From Lachnospiraceae bacterium (GTDB taxonomy: Bacteria; Bacillota; Clostridia; Lachnospirales; Lachnospiraceae), in NCBI GenBank assembly GCA_024403435.1, contig JAKSRV010000011.1:1-34472 (forward strand): a stretch of 34,472 bases of DNA, written 5' to 3'. Position numbers and translations under genes: made by a program. Under the pieces are notes generated by a model. That model saw nothing but the letters and a program-made list of their open reading frames with translations, did not search any database and had not been told where the DNA came from. Shown here one piece after another: positions 7,956-15,396 of this stretch; position 1 is the stretch's first letter; the number at the start of each line of letters is the position of its first letter.

Positions 7956-9311
7956 TTATGCAAGGATGTCGGTGATATCGCTCATTCCCTGATGCTTCAT
8001 GACTACTACTACATAGTCGCCGACCTTGATGACATCCTGGCCGGTAGGGAAGATGAGCTGATCGCCGCGAAGAATAGAGCATATATTGATATCGGGCTTG
8101 AGGTTCATCTCTAAAATAGGAGTGTCGGTCACTGCTGATTCGTTCTTGATATAGAATTCAAGAGCCTCAGCTTTGCCGTCCTCTAGTCGATAGAGGTTTT
8201 CCACATTGCTTCCGATTGAAGCATCCATTGATCTGACATATTTAAGTATAACGTCGGCTGACAGAAGACGGGGGAAGGTGGGAGTATCCACCTGCAGGTC
8301 TCCGAGAACCGAGTTGAAATTGATACGGTTAATCTTGCTGACCGCCTTGGCATTACTGATTCGCTTTGCCAAGAGAGAGAGCAGGATATTTTCCTCATCC
8401 AGACCGGTGAGAGCGGCAAAGCCGTCGGCATTGTCGATACCTTCCTGGAGCAGAAGTTTTTCATCGGTGCCGTCACCGTGGATGATGGTGGCATCGGGGA
8501 ATTTCTCTGCCAAATCTACACATACGTTATCATCGATTTCAATGATTTTGGTGTTGATTTTTGAATCCATAAGTCTCTGAGCGAGGTAATAAGTAACTGT
8601 GCCGCCGCCGACAATCATTACGTTTTTGGTCTTGCCCATAGAGAGGTTGGCTTTTTTGAAAAAGTAAGTAGCCATGGAATGCTTGGAAGCAACGGTGGCT
8701 ATATCGCCTTCCTTGAATACAAAGTTACCACGGGGAATGATGACCTCATCGCCTCTGGAAACAAGTGGAATCAATACAGGGAATCCGATGACACTCTTTA
8801 ATTTCATAAGCTCGAGGCCGTTAAGACGGCAATCGGCAGTAATCTTGAAGTGAATGAACTCCAGCTTGCCCTTTGAAAAGGTATCGATTTTAACTGCCTG
8901 AGGGAACTCAAATATACGGGATATCTCGTCCGCGCAGATGAGTTCAGGGTTGATAATCAAATCAATGCCCAGCTTGTCGCGGAGGAAGGCTATTTCCGAA
9001 TTGAATATAGGATTACGTACACGGGCGATAGTTTTGCAGTTACCTGCCTGCTTGGCAATACAGCAGCACAGGAGATTCTGCTCATCGGAACCGGTTACGG
9101 CAATCATCAAATCTGTATGGGCGATGCCGGCCTCATTAAGGGTATCGTGACTGATACCGTTACCGATAAAGCCCTGAGCATCAAATTCATCTACAAAGGT
9201 ATGAACCTTTTCGGGATTTAAGTCTATAACACTAATGTTGTGGTCTTTGCCGCTGAGCTGCTGAAGCAGCGAGTAGCCGACCTTGCCACAACCAACGATG
9301 ATAATATTCAT
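7956..9311 (-). CDS. trkA: Trk potassium uptake regulatory subunit TrkA
   Basis: TrkA is the cytoplasmic nucleotide-binding ring subunit that gates TrkH. The 451-aa protein has the duplicated layout RCK_N-RCK_C-RCK_N-RCK_C. The first Rossmann motif is at the N-terminus (IIVGCGKVGYSL) and the second in the middle (VMIVGGGTVTYYLAQ, with Thr at the third glycine position of the classical motif, which may weaken binding). Acidic residues at the strand ends (SVIDLNPEK, KIIEIDDN) suit NAD(H) binding. GAGG lies 7 nt before the ATG. The gene is first in a two-gene unit with trkH. Confidence 0.95.
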   Translation of the reverse strand: MNIIIVGCGKVGYSLLQQLSGKDHNISVIDLNPEKVHTFVDEFDAQGFIGNGISHDTLNEAGIAHTDLMIAVTGSDEQNLLCCCIAKQAGNCKTIARVRNPIFNSEIAFLRDKLGIDLIINPELICADEISRIFEFPQAVKIDTFSKGKLEFIHFKITADCRLNGLELMKLKSVIGFPVLIPLVSRGDEVIIPRGNFVFKEGDIATVASKHSMATYFFKKANLSMGKTKNVMIVGGGTVTYYLAQRLMDSKINTKIIEIDDNVCVDLAEKFPDATIIHGDGTDEKLLLQEGIDNADGFAALTGLDEENILLSLLAKRISNAKAVSKINRINFNSVLGDLQVDTPTFPRLLSADVILKYVRSMDASIGSNVENLYRLEDGKAEALEFYIKNESAVTDTPILEMNLKPDINICSILRGDQLIFPTGQDVIKVGDYVVVVMKHQGMSDITDILA

Positions 9312-9380
9312 AGTATATCCTCAATAATAATTGATTTATTAATTCGGGACAAAACGAATAACACCCAATCGGGCGCCATT

Positions 9381-9389
9381 ATTATAACA
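9381..9389 (-). promoter_or_regulatory. Extended -10 promoter of trkA
   Basis: On the minus strand TGTTATAAT is a perfect extended -10 (TGnTATAAT). No good -35 is seen at 16-18 nt, as expected for this class. The leader before trkA would be about 65 nt. Confidence 0.6.
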
Positions 9390-9429
9390 CAGATGCCCCG
9401 ATAAGAAAAATTAACAGTTTATGACGGAA

Positions 9430-10029
9430 TTATATACGGTACTTGTGTATGATTCGTCCGAGGCGTCGTCCGAACGGTCTTTCGAGCAGTAGTAAAAACA
9501 CTACATTGGAGGCTGCATACAGTACTGTATAAGGAACAGCGGTGGCAATCGCAGCAATGTATCCGGCAAGATTCAGTCCGCTGTAGGCCCACAGCATGGT
9601 CCATATATCCATAAAAAATGAGTAGAAAATACCTGCCACGATACCGTATATAACGAGCACTATGCGCCTTTTTTTGAGAGATGAGGCGAGAAGTCCGGCG
9701 GTGACACCGACGAGTCCGAATGCAACCATTTGAAAGGGGGTCCAGGGGCCCTGCCCGAAGTAAAAGTTGGACAAGAAGGCGGTGAGAGCACCGCACATAA
9801 ATCCGGCCTCGCAACCAAGATACATTCCTGTCAGGATAATGATGGCAGCCATGGGTTTGAATGCGGGAACGGCAGCAAAAATAAACCTGCTCACGATGGA
9901 GAGCGCGGTCATTACTGCGATGAGTACGATACGTCTTACATTGGTCTTACGCTTATCAAGACGTGCGAGGACGAGTACCATGGCACCGACGGCTATTAAG
10001 ATTGAAATGATGTAATATAGCCTGATCAT
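9430..10029 (-). CDS. ECF transporter substrate-binding (S) component
   Basis: This 199-aa hydrophobic protein has about six predicted membrane helices and short loops, the size and shape of an ECF-type S component. Such proteins bind a vitamin at the outer face and dock on EcfT. The first long helix is followed by a basic stretch (ARLDKRKTNVRR) and then small-residue-rich helices typical of the family. It is the last gene of the riboswitch-led operon, 6 nt after the fused ATPase gene. The operon control by a cobalamin riboswitch and the DUF4430 partners make a corrinoid the likely substrate, in the manner of CbrT-type systems. Sequence alone does not prove the ligand, so no symbol is given. 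No terminator is visible between it and the trkA promoter. Confidence 0.82.
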   Translation of the reverse strand: MIRLYYIISILIAVGAMVLVLARLDKRKTNVRRIVLIAVMTALSIVSRFIFAAVPAFKPMAAIIILTGMYLGCEAGFMCGALTAFLSNFYFGQGPWTPFQMVAFGLVGVTAGLLASSLKKRRIVLVIYGIVAGIFYSFFMDIWTMLWAYSGLNLAGYIAAIATAVPYTVLYAASNVVFLLLLERPFGRRLGRIIHKYRI

Positions 10030-10035
10030 TCGGGT

Positions 10036-11718
10036 TTACTTTCTGAGGATATCCCTCTCAAGATAGCAATCGTCTATGATTCCTACGGTCATGGTACGGG
10101 TAGGAGTGGTATAGAGACGATTGGTGGTAAAAAATGTTTTGCAATCAGTGAGTCCGGTCAGACGTCCCATTGAGAGAATGGCGCATTTATCTGCGCATTC
10201 TGCGGCAAAGGTCATATCATGACAAGCCATAATGATGGCGGTGCCTGATTGCTTAAGGTCATTCAGAGCGTTGAGCATTTTACAGCGACTGATATTGTCT
10301 GTGCCCTTGGTGGGTTCATCAAGTAACAACAGTTCGGGCTTGAGTGCCGATACTTTAGCCAGGCCCAGCAGCTGTTTTTCTCCGCCGCTTAAATCCATGG
10401 GAGCGGCAGAACGGTCAATGTGACTGATATATTCGGGATAGCAGTCAGGTTTTAAGCCGACTGCGAGTAATTCTTTTTCAATGGTCTCAGCGATAAACAT
10501 GTTGTCGGTATCCTGAGGCATATAAGCGATTTTGATGCTGCCCGGCTTGGGAGTGATACGGCCGAGCTGAGGCTTGATACTTCCGGATAACAGCTTTAAT
10601 AATGTAGATTTACCCGATGCATTGCAGCCTAAAATCGCATAGCAGCATCCTGCATCAAAGGAGGCTGAGAAATCATTCAAAACATCATTGCCTGAATGCG
10701 AGTATTTGAAGCATACGTTGTTAAGCTTCACAAGAGGCTTTGATGATGCAGTAGCAGTGGATGAGGCAGTAGCCTCAGGGGATAAACCGTTCTTGGGAGA
10801 TGAAGCAGCCTCGGGGGATGAAACGGCAACTTTTAGTGAGGAAGCCGTACCGAATATATGCATATCCTTGTTGCTCATCAGCAGTTTTCTGCCTTGGTTG
10901 ATATCAAGCGGTAATGAAGAAGCATTGATACTTATGCCGTAGCGGGTGGGCAGAGGCAGGTCTGATTTTGCACCTGAGTCTGTCTTGCTTAGTATTGTAA
11001 GTGCATTATCCACGGTGTCACAGCAAAGAAGTTCGCCGTTTTCCATTACCATCAGCATGTCGGAAACCGGAAGCAGCTTATCGAGATTATGCTCGGCTAT
11101 TATTACGGTGAGTCCGAGAGAGGACTGCAACTTTTTAATCGTAGATATATAGTGCTCACAGGCTTCGGGATCCAGTTGAGATGTGGGTTCGTCCAGCAAA
11201 AGAAGTCCGGGATACATGGCGAGTACACTTGCAAGGCTGACGAGCTGTTTTTGACCGCCGGAGAGGGCTGCGGTATCATTGCGGCTTATACCTTCCAAGC
11301 GGAAAAATGCTAAGCTTTCTGCAAGGCGGGATTCCATTTCGGCTTGTGATAATCCTAAGTTCTCAAGACCGAATGCGATTTCATGCCATACTTTATCGGT
11401 GACAATCTGGTCCTCGGGATTTTGAAAAAGCAATCCGACTGCAGATGAAATGGCAGCAGCATCGAGCTCTTTTATATTTGTGCCGTTCAGATAGATATCT
11501 CCGATGGTTTTACCTGCGGTGATGACATCTCTTTTGAGTAGCTTTAATAATGTAGATTTGCCCGATCCGGTAGAACCGCACAGAGTGACAAATGAGCCTG
11601 CGGGGATGGAGAAACTTATGTTGTTAAGGCACTTTTTTCCTTCTGTGACACTGCCGGTATGGATGTCGTATTCGTCATAATGAAAGCTTAGATTTTTTAC
11701 TTCAAGTATATTATTCAT
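10036..11718 (-). CDS. Fused two-domain ECF transporter ATPase (EcfA-EcfA')
   Basis: This 560-aa protein contains two complete ABC ATPase domains in one chain, so it supplies both motor subunits of an ECF importer. Domain 1 has Walker A GSTGSGKST (48-56), Q-loop FQNPEDQ, signature LSGGQKQ (~152) and Walker B LLLLDEPTSQLD. Domain 2 has Walker A GCNASGKST (364-372), signature LSGGEKQ (~443), Walker B LLLLDEPTKGTDN and a switch histidine in MACHD. Between them lies a low-complexity Ser/Ala/Pro linker (about 295-328) with repeated SSPEA-like units. Most ECF systems use separate EcfA and EcfA' genes. The start overlaps the end of ecfT by 8 nt, indicating coupled translation. Confidence 0.92.
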   Translation of the reverse strand: MNNILEVKNLSFHYDEYDIHTGSVTEGKKCLNNISFSIPAGSFVTLCGSTGSGKSTLLKLLKRDVITAGKTIGDIYLNGTNIKELDAAAISSAVGLLFQNPEDQIVTDKVWHEIAFGLENLGLSQAEMESRLAESLAFFRLEGISRNDTAALSGGQKQLVSLASVLAMYPGLLLLDEPTSQLDPEACEHYISTIKKLQSSLGLTVIIAEHNLDKLLPVSDMLMVMENGELLCCDTVDNALTILSKTDSGAKSDLPLPTRYGISINASSLPLDINQGRKLLMSNKDMHIFGTASSLKVAVSSPEAASSPKNGLSPEATASSTATASSKPLVKLNNVCFKYSHSGNDVLNDFSASFDAGCCYAILGCNASGKSTLLKLLSGSIKPQLGRITPKPGSIKIAYMPQDTDNMFIAETIEKELLAVGLKPDCYPEYISHIDRSAAPMDLSGGEKQLLGLAKVSALKPELLLLDEPTKGTDNISRCKMLNALNDLKQSGTAIIMACHDMTFAAECADKCAILSMGRLTGLTDCKTFFTTNRLYTTPTRTMTVGIIDDCYLERDILRK

Positions 11719-12580
11719 AGGTTTTCCTACATTTGATTCTGTAAATGATATCTGCTGCGGTAGGCAATGCAGAGACTGTTATAAACATAATTCCTGCGAT
11801 AAATCCGTTAAGGGACAGCGGAGGGAAAATAATCATTGGATAAAATTCGGTGCGGAAGACTCCGGTGATGATGCAATAAATATTGAAGCCGGCCGAGAGC
11901 AATACGATGATGCATATTACAGTGTCGAACGATTTGAATGAAAAAAGCTTGAAGGCTCTTCGTCTCGCAGCGCCGTATCCACGTGCGGTCATCGAATCCG
12001 ATGTTGTCATGGAGTGCTCGAGCAGCCATGATAGGAATCCGCCGAATATTTTGAATTCTCCGCGTATGCGTTCAAATAAAGTACCTTCACCGTATATCCC
12101 GAGGAGCTTCTGAGTGTTACGGTAGGCGTCGATGTGTTCTCTGTACATCGGTACGAAACGAAGCACCATGGAAATGATAAGCGCTGTCTTGGGAGAAAAC
12201 GTTCCGAAAAGATACATTATTTTATCACCGGTAAAATAGTGGGAAAGAAGTCTGCACCAGATTAATACGCTGTTGACCATCAGGCCTGAACTCATTCCGT
12301 AGGCAAATGCTTCGAAGGTGATGCGCATACCGTTCAGATAAAATAAAATTGTGCTGCCGTCATGATAGAAAAGTGAGTTAAAACAGGCTATCAAAACAGG
12401 TAATACAATATATAAAGTAAGACTTCTTGCAACGGTTCTTGACGGGAGAGTGTTAAAAAGCATTATCAGTCCCATGAGAAACGATAACAGATAAAAACAA
12501 GGATTGCCGGTAAATGCCGGTAGGATAATGGTAAACAAAAAGAATATCATCATGGATACCGGGTGAAGACGTTCGGTCAT
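11711..12580 (-). CDS. ECF transporter transmembrane T component
   Basis: EcfT is the membrane scaffold that passes ATPase movements to the S component. The 290-aa protein has several hydrophobic helices and, in the central cytoplasmic region, the family ARG motif (SMTARGYGAARRR), which contacts the ATPases. The frame is open from 12619, but the start at 12580 (MTERLHPV) is chosen. Its ATG shares one base with the preceding stop (TAATG), GGGAGGG lies 10 nt upstream, and MTxRLHPxxK-like starts are usual for EcfT. It overlaps ecfA by 8 nt at the other end. This tight coupling with the transcobalamin-like gene supports a dedicated complex rather than a shared general T component. Confidence 0.88.
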   Translation of the reverse strand: MTERLHPVSMMIFFLFTIILPAFTGNPCFYLLSFLMGLIMLFNTLPSRTVARSLTLYIVLPVLIACFNSLFYHDGSTILFYLNGMRITFEAFAYGMSSGLMVNSVLIWCRLLSHYFTGDKIMYLFGTFSPKTALIISMVLRFVPMYREHIDAYRNTQKLLGIYGEGTLFERIRGEFKIFGGFLSWLLEHSMTTSDSMTARGYGAARRRAFKLFSFKSFDTVICIIVLLSAGFNIYCIITGVFRTEFYPMIIFPPLSLNGFIAGIMFITVSALPTAADIIYRIKCRKTYE

Positions 12581-14370
12581 TATTCCAAATCCCTCCCTAT
12601 ATCCGTGGTGTAGAGCCACTCAATGTTGTCACCTTCCTTGAGGGTATAATATCCGCATCCTACAGAAGGGAAATCTCCGTTGACGCGATACATCCAACCT
12701 GACAAATCACCGTGGTCAAATTCATAGAGTGAATTAATTCCTTTTATATAAGCCGTGCCGTATACGGAATTGCTTTCGTAATCAATCTGTATGTCGTTGA
12801 GACGGCAAATCTCTGCCAATACATCAAATGCGGTGGCTCCTTCGGTGACATACAGTGCATCCGAATGATAAATATCAGCTGCCTGAGCATCGGATTCTAT
12901 CGTCGAGCAGTTGATGGAATAGGAGATGCATATTATGCCCTCACCGGGTGCATCACAGATAACAGTACTCGGTGCTGAAAGATAGTTTTCACGGGAAGCA
13001 ATATTGATTGAATATATTGTAAATGTCGCAACAGCAGCCGCAAGCACTGCGGAAACAAGCTGCATCAGGTAGCGCTTGCGATTTTTATTACGAAGGAATG
13101 AGACGGTAAAAATAATTACCGAAACCGCAAACAGCGCAGCGACGATGATATACAGAACTGTCTTGATGTTGAATGTCTTGGCAGGTGCGTTAAGCTCGGG
13201 TAAAGCACTGTCTGAAGGATAATCAGATGTGGAATTAGTTGTGGTGCCGGATAGTGAATCCGTGGAAGTGCCAAAGGTGACACCTAACGTGCGACATATG
13301 GTGCTGAGAGCTTCAAAAGACTGGGCACTTGCCATATCGTTTGAAGCAAGGGGGGAAGCTGTATGTGAAAAACTTCCGTCGGGCAGTCTGTAAAGAAGAA
13401 GGCCGTCGAGAAGTGAATGGTCGTTTTTAATAAATTCGGAATAGTCTAGTCCTAAATCGGAAATTGCAAGAATAACCTGAGCGGTGCTTTCGGAGCAGGC
13501 ATTTCCATAGCTTGAAAAATCACCGGTATCAAGCTGGGTAGAGGACAGGAACGATATAGATGCATCGATGGATGAATGTATTTTTTCTACATCATCGGAA
13601 GAGAGTGAGTAATCTTCGGGAGCGGTGTATACGCCTGCGAGCGCACGGAGTGCCATGGCGGTAACGTCTACATCTCCCTTATCTCCGGAAAGAGAATATC
13701 CGCCGTCCGGAGCCTGCATTGAAATAAGTGTAAGAATGATATCCTCGCGTGAATAGTTGCAGGTTATATTTATTGAGCCGGACTTAAATGTCTCGAGCAT
13801 ATTAAGACCATAGATATAGGTCATTATCCCCTTGGTGCCGATGGTGTTGTTAAGCACTTCATCGATTGATTCGGGAGTCAGTACACTTTCGAGAGAAAAA
13901 GAATCATTGCCCATGGCCGATTCACACTTACAAATAGTAATAACTGCCTTTTGAAGAGTGGTGGGAAAGATTCCTTTTTCAGAGGCTACCGCTTCGTTTA
14001 CGGCCGCAGCAAGAGCGCGACTGTAAGACGAATAATCACAGTCAAAAGTCGGATTGTCTATCAGCGCGGTTACGTATGTTTGTACATTGCCGCTCAGGGC
14101 ATTGTCGCAAAAAAATCCATCCAACAAATCCTGAATATTATTTGAGTTTGTTTCAGATAATTTCCATGAAAGAATATCGGATGAATAGGCAGCAGCATCG
14201 TCAGCAGACAATGGTGCCTGCTCCATAGCAACTGCAACAGAGGAGCCGGAAAGCATAGAAAAAGAGACCGTTACCGCAAAAAAGCACAAAATCGTCAAGG
14301 CCGCAATTAAAACTGCAGCAGCAAAGCGTTTTTGCACGGATTTGGCTGTAAAGGTCTCTTTTGAATACAT
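12580..14370 (-). CDS. Membrane-tethered transcobalamin-like protein (toroid + DUF4430)
   Basis: This 596-aa protein probably captures corrinoids outside the membrane. After an N-terminal membrane segment (about 15-42) comes a ~330-residue alpha/alpha-toroid region with repeats of the prenyltransferase/squalene-cyclase type (PDGGYSLSGDKGDVDVTAMA, DTGDFSSYGN, PDGSFSHTAS). Two membrane helices then flank a basic loop (RNKNRKRY), and a C-terminal DUF4430 domain follows (TAFDVLAEIC, LSGWMYRVNGDFP, LKEGDNIEWLY). The topology places both globular parts outside. Toroid plus DUF4430 is the domain order of animal transcobalamin and intrinsic factor; DUF4430 is the family now described as transcobalamin-like C-terminal. 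The start at 14370 has GAGG 5 nt upstream; an in-frame ATG at 14400 has none. The stop overlaps ecfT. The ligand is inferred from the riboswitch. Confidence 0.8.
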   Translation of the reverse strand: MYSKETFTAKSVQKRFAAAVLIAALTILCFFAVTVSFSMLSGSSVAVAMEQAPLSADDAAAYSSDILSWKLSETNSNNIQDLLDGFFCDNALSGNVQTYVTALIDNPTFDCDYSSYSRALAAAVNEAVASEKGIFPTTLQKAVITICKCESAMGNDSFSLESVLTPESIDEVLNNTIGTKGIMTYIYGLNMLETFKSGSINITCNYSREDIILTLISMQAPDGGYSLSGDKGDVDVTAMALRALAGVYTAPEDYSLSSDDVEKIHSSIDASISFLSSTQLDTGDFSSYGNACSESTAQVILAISDLGLDYSEFIKNDHSLLDGLLLYRLPDGSFSHTASPLASNDMASAQSFEALSTICRTLGVTFGTSTDSLSGTTTNSTSDYPSDSALPELNAPAKTFNIKTVLYIIVAALFAVSVIIFTVSFLRNKNRKRYLMQLVSAVLAAAVATFTIYSINIASRENYLSAPSTVICDAPGEGIICISYSINCSTIESDAQAADIYHSDALYVTEGATAFDVLAEICRLNDIQIDYESNSVYGTAYIKGINSLYEFDHGDLSGWMYRVNGDFPSVGCGYYTLKEGDNIEWLYTTDIGRDLE

Positions 14371-14403
14371 ATATTCCTCACTGTGAATAATTAGCTTCAC
14401 AAG

Positions 14404-14438
14404 TATGACTGCAGGTGGTGGAAGTCCGTGCAGTCATA
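14404..14438 (-). other. Intercistronic hairpin
   Basis: A perfect 10-bp stem (TATGACTGCA at 14404-14413 with TGCAGTCATA at 14429-14438, 15-nt loop) lies between the lipoprotein gene and the transcobalamin-like gene. On the minus strand it is not followed by a U tract, so it is more likely an mRNA stability or processing element than a terminator. Confidence 0.5.
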
Positions 14439-14468
14439 AAATTTTGATATATGGTAAATGATTCTTAA

Positions 14469-15050
14469 TTAGTTGGCAGGAGCGTAAACTTCATATACAA
14501 AGCTGTACACAGCGTCATTTTCGATAGGCTGGGTAGATACACCGTTCTGACCGTACTCACCGTTTACATAGAGTGACCAGTAAGCTCCGTCGGTATCATA
14601 GTCTGCAACGATTCCGTTAACGGTAGTGATGTAGAAGCCCCAATCTGACTCATATCCGTCGTAAGAGAAATCTCCCTCAACATCATCGAGTGCATCGAAG
14701 AGGAACTCATCGCTTGAAGATACTTCGTAGCTGGTGGTGGTGCCTTCTGCATCGGTTACCTCGAGAGTGAAGGTGCAAATAGCAGCTTCATCATTGGTGG
14801 TATCATCTGCGTTGTCGACAGCATCGGTATCTTCGGTGTTGTTCTCGGTATCGGTAGCCTCAGTGCTGTCCTCGGTATCGATAGCTTCGGTGCTGTCTTC
14901 ATCATCGGTATTCTCGGTGGTGTCAACAGTTTCGATGGTGGTTTCATTTGTTTCATTGTTGGTTTCGGTGGTGTTTCCGCATGCGGTAAGGCTAAATGCA
15001 AGTACACCTGCTGCAAGAATAGAAGCAGCCTTGATCATTTTGTTTTTCAT
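14469..15050 (-). CDS. DUF4430-domain surface lipoprotein
   Basis: This 193-aa protein begins with a lipoprotein signal peptide ending in the lipobox LTAC, so Cys would carry the lipid anchor. About 55 residues of Thr/Glu/Asp-rich spacer follow, built from degenerate units such as DTEDSTEA. The C-terminal ~100 residues form a DUF4430 domain (EFLFDALDDVEG, GFYITTVNG, YWSLYVNGEYGQNG, ENDAVYSFVYEVY). It is the first gene after the cobalamin riboswitch and terminator, and an AAAGGAG site lies 7 nt before the ATG, so it should be the most strongly made product. A likely role is to catch a corrinoid at the surface and hand it to the ECF complex. This is inferred; binding is not shown by sequence. 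Confidence 0.88.
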   Translation of the reverse strand: MKNKMIKAASILAAGVLAFSLTACGNTTETNNETNETTIETVDTTENTDDEDSTEAIDTEDSTEATDTENNTEDTDAVDNADDTTNDEAAICTFTLEVTDAEGTTTSYEVSSSDEFLFDALDDVEGDFSYDGYESDWGFYITTVNGIVADYDTDGAYWSLYVNGEYGQNGVSTQPIENDAVYSFVYEVYAPAN

Positions 15051-15113
15051 ATTTTTTCTCCTTTGATAATTCATGGGAGCGATTTTTATTCCCGAAAATA
15101 GGTCTGCAGGAAT

Positions 15114-15136
15114 AAAAAAGGACCCTTGCGGGGTCC
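15114..15136 (-). terminator. Riboswitch expression-platform terminator
   Basis: On the minus strand GGACCC (15131-15136), loop, GGGTCC (15120-15125) and six U residues (15114-15119) form an intrinsic terminator between aptamer and first gene. Two more hairpins lie between it and the aptamer: an 8-bp stem (15163-15170 with 15182-15189) and a 6-bp stem (15145-15150 with 15156-15161). These are candidates for the antiterminator choice. Confidence 0.85.
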
Positions 15137-15190
15137 GAAAATAGCCGTAGTCTTACTACGGGATTGTTTTCGGTTCCGGCAAAAACAATT

Positions 15191-15310
15191 GTGAGACTCA
15201 CGTATCTGACTAATCAGCAGGACATCCACCAATACCCGCTGCTTCACAGTGACCGACTCGCGGAGCTTTGCACTCCATTCCGTGATGGCAACTTAATGCC
15301 ATGGTCTCAA
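15191..15310 (-). ncRNA. Cobalamin riboswitch aptamer
   Basis: Read on the minus strand, the segment contains the conserved cobalamin core in order: CGGAA, a GGAGTGCAAAGCTCC arm, GCGAGTCGGTCACTGTGA (compare the family GCGGTCCCGCCACTGTGA), and the 3' B12 box AGTCAGATACG. A closing helix is formed by TGAGAC and GTCTCA at the two ends (15304-15309 with 15192-15197). It lies between a promoter and an intrinsic terminator upstream of the DUF4430/ECF operon, as expected for ligand-dependent transcription termination. High cobalamin should switch the operon off. Confidence 0.88.
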
Positions 15311-15321
15311 CACACCGATAG

Positions 15322-15350
15322 ATATTAGCATAGTAATAAGGAAATGACAA
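15322..15350 (-). promoter_or_regulatory. Promoter of the cobalamin-riboswitch operon
   Basis: TTGTCA (15345-15350), a 17-nt spacer and TAATAT (15322-15327) on the minus strand. The transcript would begin near 15315, just before the aptamer's closing helix. It sits close to the opposing deoB promoter. Confidence 0.65.
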
Positions 15351-15365
15351 CTTTTTAATTCTTTA

Positions 15366-15374
15366 TGATATAAT
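15366..15374 (+). promoter_or_regulatory. Extended -10 promoter of deoB
   Basis: TGATATAAT is a perfect extended -10. The only -35 resemblance (ATGACA) is at 19 nt. Predicted start is near 15381, leaving a leader of only ~16 nt that begins at the ribosome site. Confidence 0.5.
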
Positions 15375-15396
15375 TAATCAATAGGAGGTGTTTGTC

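Noticed and set aside
14734..15066. Val/Ser-repeat open frame on plus strand opposite the lipoprotein
   Set aside because: It mirrors the acidic Thr/Glu repeat of the DUF4430 lipoprotein; no ribosome site or promoter.
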